A stretch of DNA of 57,013 nucleotides from a virus. Position numbers and translations under genes: made by a program. Position 1 is the first letter of the stretch. Every line of letters begins with the position of its first letter. The stretch lies in the IMG/VR virus record IMGVR_UViG_3300021425_000044, positions 1 to 57,013 of that record; one strand, 5' to 3'. This document shows, one piece after another, positions 14,073 to 20,567 of this stretch. The notes under the pieces are model-generated. The model saw only the letters and a list, made by a program, of their open reading frames with translations, was not told the origin of the DNA and did not search any database.

Positions 14073-14485
14073 TTATCCACAGGTTATCCCCAATTTATGG
14101 TGGGGGGGGTGTGGATAACCTGACCCCCCTTATCCCCAGCCTCTATCCCCATGTTATACACAGGGGGGGGCGATACGTGGAGTGGTGTGACCATTGTCAC
14201 GTGACAGTTGTCACACCGACAAGGTTATCCACAATCACCGACGACTTATCCACACCCTGTGGATAAAGGTGTGGATAACACACCCCATGTGACCATGGTC
14301 ACATCCTCTGAGTCCGCCTGTGTTGCGTTCTAAGGCGTCGACCCCCCTCTGCGCCCCCGTCATACCAAAATGAGATTCTAAGAGCTTAGGGGGCAACGTT
14401 TTTCTGTGGATAACTCCAACGGCCCATATGCCATAAGGCTCAGATCAGATCCTGAAATAATGGACGCCTCACAGGGTTATCCACA
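14073..14485. other. DnaA-box cluster, candidate replication origin
   Basis: Eight exact TTATCCACA boxes occur in about 410 bp of gene-free DNA: forward at 14073, 14225, 14246 and 14477, reverse at 14110, 14258, 14270 and 14405. TTATACACA (14154) and two TTATCCCCA (14084, 14130) add to the cluster. This is the consensus of host DnaA. The cluster lies where leftward genes (to 14000) and rightward genes (from 15550) diverge, as expected of an origin. Confidence 0.7.
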
Positions 14486-14793
14486 GCCCATGGTGTGACA
14501 TTTGTCACACCATTTCATGTGACATTTGTCACACCGTTTCATGTGACATTTGTCACACCGTACCCCTGGAACCGCCCCCCACTTGATCAGATAGTTAGGC
14601 CTACTTAACATGGACAGTTAGGACTTGCTATCACATGGTAGGAAACACACCCGATATGGGATATGAACCATTGCTAACCTGAGAATGATCCCGTCTGATA
14701 GCTAACGAGAACCGTTCTCAGATCTATTCCTCTATAGAATCATTCTCAATAAGTTGGGGGGCGATGTTGGGGGGCGATGTGACGAATGTCACA
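14186..14793. repeat. TGTGAC-N4-GTCACA palindrome family
   Basis: Seven copies start at 14186, 14200, 14288, 14494, 14518, 14542 and 14778; the first two overlap and each has one arm-end mismatch. All keep GTGAC-N4-GTCAC, and five match TGTGA-N6-TCACA, the classic CRP/GlxR site, exactly. The 14494, 14518 and 14542 copies are spaced exactly 24 bp apart, like iterons. No CRP-type gene is present in the window, so the binder is either a host factor or an unrecognised phage protein. Confidence 0.75.
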
Positions 14794-15549
14794 CGCCCAT
14801 GACGAGGAACGGCACCCCCCATGGGCTATCTTGATTCACGTCGCCGCAGGACTGCGACCGAAGGCCAGTAGCTCCCGGCGACGGGGGCGAGGGCCGGGGA
14901 TTCTTGACAACACAGCACCCCCGCTCGGGCGAGATCGGCCAGCCACCAGGCCCGCCACCAACCGCGCCGTGCGAGCACCACGCTCGCCGGTAGCCACACT
15001 CGCCGCCACCGTTGCACACGCACCGGACACGGGCACCGGGCGGGGGGCGAAGAAACGACACGACGGCGACACGCAGTCCAGGGTTCCTCCTGCACACGCA
15101 CCTGAGCCGCTCGGAACCACGCCCGTAAGGGCCGCAGCATCGCAACCCCCGCACCCTGGTCGTCCCAGGGCCGGGGGGCGCAGCTTGCAGGGGGACGAAC
15201 GGCGAGACGGCAGCGTGTGCGGGTTCCCAGGAACGCACCGTAGATCACCCTCTACACGCAGGCGTGACAGGCACCGACCACACTCAGACGAGCAAGAGAT
15301 CGGAGCCTGCTAGGGCCGTCGTACTGCAGCGTAAACGTGGGGGATGACGCCTCTCAGACCGGCAACGGTCAGGCCACTACGAACCACGCACTGGAGCCAC
15401 GGCAAGGCTCAAGGGATGACGACGCTGCGAGCACTCCCCCCGACACCGGACAACCCGGTGGGGGGTGTTGCTCAGGGTTCTCGACTCCGGTCGAGCACCC
15501 TGAGGAGCACTGCTCCATACCCATCAACGCCTAGGAAGGACATGCATCC
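14786..15549. other. GC-rich region without a convincing gene
   Basis: About 760 bp with open frames on both strands, but all translate to Arg/Pro/Ala-rich low-complexity sequence, a by-product of high GC; none has a good ribosome site or familiar motif. The end carries two consecutive hairpins. It may encode a long leader or a structured RNA for the rightward operon, or be degenerate DNA. Confidence 0.5.
15436..15504 (+). promoter_or_regulatory. Double hairpin in the leader of the rightward operon
   Basis: A first stem pairs the C-run and CACCGG (15436-15449) with CCGGTG and the G-run (to 15466). A second, CTCAGGGT-T-CTCGAC / GTCGAG-C-ACCCTGAG with a TCCG loop (15471-15504), follows directly. 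There is no U-tract, so an attenuator or mRNA-stabilising element is as likely as a terminator. Confidence 0.45.
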
Positions 15550-15828
15550 ATGACCACCACCACCACCTCCGCAGTCATCGACGGCGGCGCACTCGCAGCC
15601 GAGGCCGACCGCATCAGCCACCACCCGGCGATCGTTGAGATGGCCCACGGGCTCATCGCCACCGGCCAGCACCGGGACATCATGTTCGCAGCGCCCGACG
15701 CCCTGCCGTTTGATTTCATCAACGCAGCCAACCGCGAGGCGAACCGCCGCGGCGTCGGCCAATTGCGGATCGGCGCACCGGCCCGAGCCGTCCGGGCGGC
15801 GCTGTTCGACATCGTGTTCCCCCGCTGA
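15550..15828 (+). CDS. Hypothetical protein
   Basis: A 92-aa protein beginning MTTTTTSAVIDGG, with His residues (ISHHPAIVEMAHG) and an Arg/Ala-rich end (ANREANRRGVGQLRIGAPARAV). Codon use and the AAGGA ribosome site support a real gene. No family recognised. First protein-coding gene of the rightward arm. Confidence 0.6.
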   Translation: MTTTTTSAVIDGGALAAEADRISHHPAIVEMAHGLIATGQHRDIMFAAPDALPFDFINAANREANRRGVGQLRIGAPARAVRAALFDIVFPR

Positions 15829-15874
15829 CCGACCGACCACCATGTTCATCCGCCAACAACAAGGAGACACCACC

Positions 15875-16207
15875 ATGACCACACCCCACGCACAGGAGGC
15901 CGCCGCTTACCGAGCAGAGCTGCAGGCCCGCCAGACGATTGCGGCGGGATTCCCCCGATCCCCCCACAAGCCGTCGTGCCCGAGCGACGTGAGCACCATC
16001 AGACGCATACGTCCAGGTCTCTACGAGACGGTCGACCACGCCAGCCCCCGGCACGCCTGCACGATCGAGGAGATTCGCCCAGGGCACGAGTGCCATGAGC
16101 ACCTGGGCACTGGCTGGATGCTCTATGACGCCCTCAGCAGGCCGGTGTGTATGTTCGACACGCTGCGCGAGGCCGCCACTTACCACGCAGATTCCACCAC
16201 CACCTGA
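15875..16207 (+). CDS. Hypothetical protein
   Basis: A 110-aa protein started by AAGGAGACACCACC-ATG. It has two similar segments, IRRIRPGLYETVDHASPRHA and IEEIRPGHECHEHLGTGW, possibly an internal duplication. Two Cys and several His may bind metal. The 40 aa before this start in the same frame overlap the previous gene and are not used. Confidence 0.58.
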   Translation: MTTPHAQEAAAYRAELQARQTIAAGFPRSPHKPSCPSDVSTIRRIRPGLYETVDHASPRHACTIEEIRPGHECHEHLGTGWMLYDALSRPVCMFDTLREAATYHADSTTT

Positions 16208-16251
16208 TACCCACCTGATACCCACTGTCATACCCACCTGATAGGGTGACA
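16204..16251 (+). repeat. 11-bp CTGATACCC repeat array, copy 1
   Basis: CTGATACCCAC twice in tandem (16204-16225), a variant TGTCATACCCAC, then CTGATAGGGTG. The last part folds as TGTCA(T)ACCC / GGGTGACA. It lies 41 bp before the MoxR-like gene. An 11-bp period places the words on one face of the helix, as for cooperatively bound operators. Confidence 0.55.
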
Positions 16252-16291
16252 CTTTCAATCCACCACCAACGTCTCGAAAGGACACAACAGC

Positions 16292-17545
16292 ATGGCTTCA
16301 TCCGCAGACCTCACGAAGGGCGACGACGTATTCGTCAACGCCGGACCATTCAAGGGCATGACCGGCACGGTTATCGACCCTAAGGCCGTCCCTGACGGTC
16401 TCCCCAACCAGCGAAAGGTTCTGGTCTCGATCGAAGGCGAAGAGACCTACATCCTCCCCCGCCTCCTCGACCTGGGGGCGGGCGTCGCACCGGCACCGGC
16501 AGCGCTGACCGTGGCCGATATCACCGACGCCACCCCCGGTGCCACGCTCACCGTGGCCGAGCCGATCACGGACCCGATGGACCCGGCCCTCGACCGGTTC
16601 CGGCCAGACCCGAAGGTCGTCCAGGGCTACATCAATCGCACCGTGCCTGGGGGCATGACTGACGTGGACTTCCTGCTGGCTCTGCGGGAGGATCGTGACA
16701 CCAACGGGTACTCCCCGAACATCGCCATGGTGGGCGATACCCAGTCCGGCAAGACCATGCTGGTTCAGGTGTTGGCAGTCCTCGCCGCCGAGCGTGACGG
16801 TCTCCCTAAGCCGTACCCGATCTTCACGATTCAGGGCAGCATCGGCGTCACGAATATGGACATGTTCGGCATGACCACGGCGGTTGTGGTCGACGGTCGA
16901 GAAACACTGGTCTGGATGGAGGGTCTCGTACCCCTGGCTGCACGGTGCGGGGGCATCCTCTACCTGGACGAGATCAACGCCGTGCCCCCGGCGCAGGCCG
17001 TGGCCCTGCACCCCCTGATGGACGGTCGTCGTCAGTTCGTCAACACTCAGAAGGCAGTACCGGACGGTCACGGTGGCTACGCCCCCGAGGTGGTCACCGC
17101 CCACCAGAATCTCTGGACCATCACGACGATCAACCCAGAGTACAAGGGCACCCAGAACCTGGGCGATGCCTTCAAGGCTCGGTCCCGCTGGATTCCCTGG
17201 GATTACGACGACGCCACCGAGCGTCGCCTCATCAAGTCCGCAACGGTGCGGACGCTGGGCAGCCTGCTCCGGTCAGCCCGTAGCCGCAATGCCATCACGA
17301 CGGCGGTCGGCACCAGTGCCCTCCAGCGGTTCAACATGGACGTGGCGACCTACGGCACTGAGACGGCAATATGGTCGTTCCTGGCGATGTTCCCGCTGCG
17401 GGAACGCCCAAGTGTCGAGACCATCATCGAGGATGGAGGAATCACGGCCATGCTTGAGGCTGAGTATCCGATACCGACCAGCGGACTCGTTAAGAGGGAA
17501 GACCCCGCAGAAGCGGTGGGCACGTCAGCCGTCGACCCCTTCTGA
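16292..17545 (+). CDS. MoxR/CobS-like AAA+ ATPase
   Basis: A 417-aa ATPase. It starts with a small KOW-like segment (FVNAGPFKGMTGTVID) and continues as a MoxR-type AAA+ module: GDTQSGKT (148-155, Walker A), ILYLDEIN with Asp226-Glu227 (Walker B), WTITTINPEY (sensor 1) and SRWIPWDYDD with the following Arg residues. MoxR ATPases act as chaperones that load or remodel partners of VWA proteins; the CobS subunit of cobaltochelatase is the best-known relative. The partner VWA gene follows. KOW fusion to a MoxR ATPase is unusual. Confidence 0.85.
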   Translation: MASSADLTKGDDVFVNAGPFKGMTGTVIDPKAVPDGLPNQRKVLVSIEGEETYILPRLLDLGAGVAPAPAALTVADITDATPGATLTVAEPITDPMDPALDRFRPDPKVVQGYINRTVPGGMTDVDFLLALREDRDTNGYSPNIAMVGDTQSGKTMLVQVLAVLAAERDGLPKPYPIFTIQGSIGVTNMDMFGMTTAVVVDGRETLVWMEGLVPLAARCGGILYLDEINAVPPAQAVALHPLMDGRRQFVNTQKAVPDGHGGYAPEVVTAHQNLWTITTINPEYKGTQNLGDAFKARSRWIPWDYDDATERRLIKSATVRTLGSLLRSARSRNAITTAVGTSALQRFNMDVATYGTETAIWSFLAMFPLRERPSVETIIEDGGITAMLEAEYPIPTSGLVKREDPAEAVGTSAVDPF

Positions 17546-17559
17546 TTCACTGACGACAG

Positions 17560-17586
17560 GTGTGGGGGGCGCACTGCCCCCCGCAC
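17560..17586 (+). terminator. GC hairpin after the MoxR-like gene
   Basis: GGGGGGC-GCACT-GCCCCCC at 17564-17582, extended by four more pairs (one wobble) to 17560-17586. No U-run follows; it may protect mRNA ends or act as an intrinsic terminator. Confidence 0.5.
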
Positions 17587-17619
17587 CTGATACCCTACTG
17601 ATACCCTACTGATACCAAC
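17587..17619 (+). repeat. 11-bp CTGATACCC repeat array, copy 2
   Basis: CTGATACCCTA twice, then CTGATACCAAC, in exact 11-bp register, 28 bp before the VWA gene and directly after the hairpin. Confidence 0.6.
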
Positions 17620-17646
17620 ACCCCTACCGAGGAGATCACCACCACC

Positions 17647-19677
17647 ATGAGCAAGAGCAAAGCAAAGCCAAGAGGACTCGCCCCAGCCCCGCAGAAGGGG
17701 ATCTCTAAAGAGATCGCCGCCGACCGGCGTAGGGCGCAGGCCGCTGACCGCCGTCAGCGGGAGAAGAAGAAAGAGATGGAACAAGCCGCCGCACGGCAGC
17801 GACTCAGCCAGCGCCAGGGGTCGAAGCCCAGCGAGGAGCAGCTTCTGCTCTCCCACATTCAGAGTATCGTTGCGCCCGCCCAGACCGCCCTCCTTCGGGC
17901 GTGGGGGTACGACATCACCGTACGTGGTGGCTGCAAGGAATACGGCAATGGTCAGACCGTTGCCTGGACTGACTTCAAGACCGTCTACGTCGGGGCGGGT
18001 CGAGACCTCGTGATGCCACGAGACGGTCAGGACAAGTTCGACCGTATCGTCTCCGCTGTAGCGTCCCTCAAGGGTGTGTATCAGCACGAGTTTGGGCACG
18101 TTCGCTTCACCGTTCCATTCAATATCCTCAGGAAGTCCACCGCCAGCGAGCTTGGTGACAACCCCCTGACCGCTTACCACCAGCAGACCTGGAACCTCCT
18201 GGAAGATCAGCGTATGGAGTCGGCGGTTGTGGCATCGGTGCCTAGCATCGCTGAGTACTTCAAGGTGATGGTATCGGACATCGTACTGGCCGGGGAGATG
18301 AACGACCGTGCTTGGATGTTCATCGCTGGGCGTAAGTACATGAGCGCCGCCCTACGTCAGGCCGCTCGTGACCTATTCGCAGCCCAGCACGGCGACGCCG
18401 CCGCCACCAGGTGGGAGGAGATTGTCGCCGCCTACAAGGCAGCGACGACCAACATCGACCTGGCTGAGACGGTCATCCTCGCCAAGACGTTCCTCGATGA
18501 CCTAGGTGTTGACAGCAACCGGAGCGTGGGCGAGCACCGGGCCGCAGACGACGGTCGTCGTCGCTTCGCTAGTAACGAGGAACCGGCCAAGGGCGCAGAC
18601 CCCGATGCCGGTGCCACCGACCACGACGAAGACGCTGACGGCGTAGACGCTGACGGCGACGACACTGACGGCGACGACACTGACAGTGCAGCCGGTGCCG
18701 GTGCCACCGTCGACGGCGACGACGGCGAAGGCGACGACACTGACGCTATCGCCCAGGGCGGTGGCGAGAACATCACCGACGACGAGGCTCAAACTACTGA
18801 TACCGATAACCCTTCCAATGGTGTCGGTAGCGGTGACAGTCTCAAGTCGCTCGCAGAGCAGGAGCGCCGTGAGGCTCAAGAGGAAGTAGCAGAGCACCAC
18901 GACGTGCAGGCGATGGCGTACAGCGTCAACGAAGCATCAAGCACTGGTCAGGGTTCGGATTACCCGGTATACACCGGGCTCAAGCGGGATTTCGACGCCG
19001 ACGTAGTTTCCTCCTGCGAACAGAATGCCACGGCAATAGTTGAAGGGTTCAACAGTTTCATGGCTGCACGCTCGCCCCATATGATGGGCGGTCAAGAGAC
19101 CGGTTACCTCGACCCCTTGGCATACCGTACTCGTGAGGTCGGCAGCCGTAGCTACCGTCGAGATATGGACGGTGAGGTAAACCAGACCCTCGACATGCAC
19201 CTTTCGGTGCTGGTCGATAATAGCGGGTCAATGATCGGCGCTCCGATGGACGAGGCAAGCCAAGCTATCTACACGCTGCATACAGCGGCCAATGAGATCG
19301 GGCTGCCCACCAACTTCCTCCTCTGGTCAAGCCACAGGCAGGTATACCAGGTTGCTACCGGAGACCCCGAGCCAGTCCACTACGAGACCGGGGGCGGTAC
19401 CCACCCTGATGAAGCCGTTAAGGACAGTATGAACCACTGCGAGGATTCGGTCAGCAATCACCTCGTGGTCATCGTCACGGACGGTTCATGGGGCGACGAG
19501 TCAAGGTATTCGATCCTGAGTACCGAGCGCCGGGACAACACGAAGTACCTCTTGATATGTATCGGAAACTCGACCCCTCCCGATGGTCACTCCTACGCTG
19601 ACGCTACGGTGACTATCAGCAGCGCCTCGCAGATGGGTCCGGTCATCGAGTCTGCGTTGCACGCCTTGGTTGGCTAA
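17647..19677 (+). CDS. VWA-domain protein with HEFGH metallopeptidase motif (CobT-like)
   Basis: A 676-aa protein with three parts. Residues about 70-280 carry QHEFGHVRF (HEFGH at 147-151) and, further on, NLLEDQRMES, which together fit a zinc metallopeptidase-like core with a distal acidic ligand. Residues about 300-410 are an Asp/Gly-rich acidic linker. The C-terminal VWA domain has the MIDAS residues DNSGS (524-528), Thr585 in GGGTHP and Asp612 in TDGS. This architecture matches CobT/CoxE-type partners of MoxR ATPases. No CobN subunit is present, so true cobalt chelation is not supported; protease or substrate-remodelling roles are possible. Confidence 0.82.
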   Translation: MSKSKAKPRGLAPAPQKGISKEIAADRRRAQAADRRQREKKKEMEQAAARQRLSQRQGSKPSEEQLLLSHIQSIVAPAQTALLRAWGYDITVRGGCKEYGNGQTVAWTDFKTVYVGAGRDLVMPRDGQDKFDRIVSAVASLKGVYQHEFGHVRFTVPFNILRKSTASELGDNPLTAYHQQTWNLLEDQRMESAVVASVPSIAEYFKVMVSDIVLAGEMNDRAWMFIAGRKYMSAALRQAARDLFAAQHGDAAATRWEEIVAAYKAATTNIDLAETVILAKTFLDDLGVDSNRSVGEHRAADDGRRRFASNEEPAKGADPDAGATDHDEDADGVDADGDDTDGDDTDSAAGAGATVDGDDGEGDDTDAIAQGGGENITDDEAQTTDTDNPSNGVGSGDSLKSLAEQERREAQEEVAEHHDVQAMAYSVNEASSTGQGSDYPVYTGLKRDFDADVVSSCEQNATAIVEGFNSFMAARSPHMMGGQETGYLDPLAYRTREVGSRSYRRDMDGEVNQTLDMHLSVLVDNSGSMIGAPMDEASQAIYTLHTAANEIGLPTNFLLWSSHRQVYQVATGDPEPVHYETGGGTHPDEAVKDSMNHCEDSVSNHLVVIVTDGSWGDESRYSILSTERRDNTKYLLICIGNSTPPDGHSYADATVTISSASQMGPVIESALHALVG

Positions 19678-19688
19678 GGCAGTTGGTC

Positions 19689-19715
19689 GGGGAGCGTTTG
19701 TGGTGGGCGCTCCCC
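19689..19715 (+). terminator. Hairpin after the VWA gene
   Basis: GGGGAGCG / CGCTCCCC, an 8-bp perfect stem with an 11-nt loop, 12 nt after the stop codon. No U-run follows. Confidence 0.5.
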
Positions 19716-19717
19716 GG

Positions 19718-19762
19718 CACAACGTCATGGCATTACCTGCCAGGTAATGCCATGACGTTGTG
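19718..19762. repeat. Perfect 22-bp inverted repeat
   Basis: CACAACGTCATGGCATTACCTG and its exact reverse complement flank one central C, making a 45-bp near-palindrome. It abuts the preceding hairpin by 2 nt and the 11-bp repeats by 3 nt. Arms this long without a loop are more typical of cruciform or protein-binding DNA than of terminators. Confidence 0.8.
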
Positions 19763-19765
19763 CTT

Positions 19766-19787
19766 CTGATATCCCCCTGATACCCTT
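19766..19787 (+). repeat. 11-bp CTGATACCC repeat array, copy 3
   Basis: CTGATATCCCC followed by CTGATACCCTT in 11-bp register, 31 bp before the next gene. Confidence 0.5.
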
Positions 19788-19818
19788 CTTGTTCCACCTA
19801 ATACCTTAAGGAGTAGCT

Positions 19819-20487
19819 ATGACCACCAAGCAAGACGCCTTCATCACCAAGCTCGTGAGCGAGCGACTCACAGCACTGGGCATGGCTGATCTCAGTGAAG
19901 CCATGGCGACGATACCCCTCGTCGCTATGTCATCCAAGGACAAGTCGGCACTGATCGACAAGCTCCTCAAGTGTCAGATCGACGGCGACGAGTCAGGTTG
20001 GTGCCCCAACCGTGCCAGTGACAAGCAGATCAGCTTCATCCAGAAGCTGATCGGGTCGTGTGATCGTACCGACGAACGCACCAACGCAACGTGCGAGACT
20101 TTCGAGATGTTGATCGATACCAAGCAGATGAACAAGGCTGCTGCTTCGGGGGCGATTGATACCCTCAAAGGTTTGCCCAAAGCTATGACGGCGACTGTCG
20201 AGCAGTCCGGTGGTCCTAGCAGCGAAGGCTTCTTCGCCAGGGGCGACGACATATGGAAGGTCAAGGCAACCAGGGTCGGCAAACTCTGGGCGCACCGTAA
20301 AGTTGAGTCGGGCTGGGAGTTTGACCGTGATGCCTCCTTCTCGCTGACAGACTCCGACAGGATCACAGTCGAGCAGGCAGCGGCGTACGGTCACCGAACC
20401 GGCAACTGCCTGATCTGCTCACGAGAGTTGACCGATCCGTCGAGTGTCGAGCGAGGAATAGGCCCGGTCTGCATCACAAAGATATGA
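19819..20487 (+). CDS. DUF6011-like Cys-motif protein
   Basis: A 222-aa protein ending with HRTGNCLICSRELTDPSSVE and then RGIGPVC, a short metal-binding signature (CxxC...GxGPxC) common in phage and actinobacterial proteins of unknown function. Upstream lies a helical region with two copies of a KQ-x-(A/S)FI-x-KL motif (KQDAFITKLV and KQISFIQKLI), resembling the repeats in related phage proteins. The AAGGAG ribosome site precedes it. Sharing the repeat-hairpin leader with the MoxR and VWA genes suggests a common regulon. Confidence 0.75.
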   Translation: MTTKQDAFITKLVSERLTALGMADLSEAMATIPLVAMSSKDKSALIDKLLKCQIDGDESGWCPNRASDKQISFIQKLIGSCDRTDERTNATCETFEMLIDTKQMNKAAASGAIDTLKGLPKAMTATVEQSGGPSSEGFFARGDDIWKVKATRVGKLWAHRKVESGWEFDRDASFSLTDSDRITVEQAAAYGHRTGNCLICSRELTDPSSVERGIGPVCITKI

Positions 20488-20495
20488 CCTGTAGC

Positions 20496-20534
20496 GGGAG
20501 CGGGCTTGACAGCCCGCTCCCCGTGAACTACTAT
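20496..20534 (+). promoter_or_regulatory. Promoter embedded in a terminator-like hairpin
   Basis: TTGACA (20506-20511), 17 nt and TACTAT (20529-20534) form a good promoter. The -35 box forms the loop of an 11-bp perfect stem, GGGAGCGGGCT / AGCCCGCTCCC (20496-20521). The stem may end the upstream transcript while the promoter starts the helicase mRNA, with an ATG 33 nt after the -10 box. Confidence 0.65.
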
Positions 20535-20567
20535 GACAATTCCACCACCAAACGATTAGGATCTGAT

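Noticed and set aside
14494-14565. CRISPR array
   Set aside because: The 24-bp spacing units are nearly identical throughout, with no variable spacers and no cas operon; the Cas4-like gene is the phage recombination type.
14786-15313. Frames of 94-175 aa on both strands in the GC-rich stretch
   Set aside because: Arg/Pro/Ala-rich translations on both strands are expected from high GC; no ribosome site and no domain, so left as unexplained non-coding.
17350-18180. 276-aa leftward frame opposite the MoxR/VWA genes
   Set aside because: Shadow of conserved coding sequence on the other strand, with low-complexity content.
16292-19677. True cobaltochelatase CobS-CobT
   Set aside because: No CobN, and the VWA protein has an HEFGH motif not expected of CobT; the MoxR-VWA label is safer.
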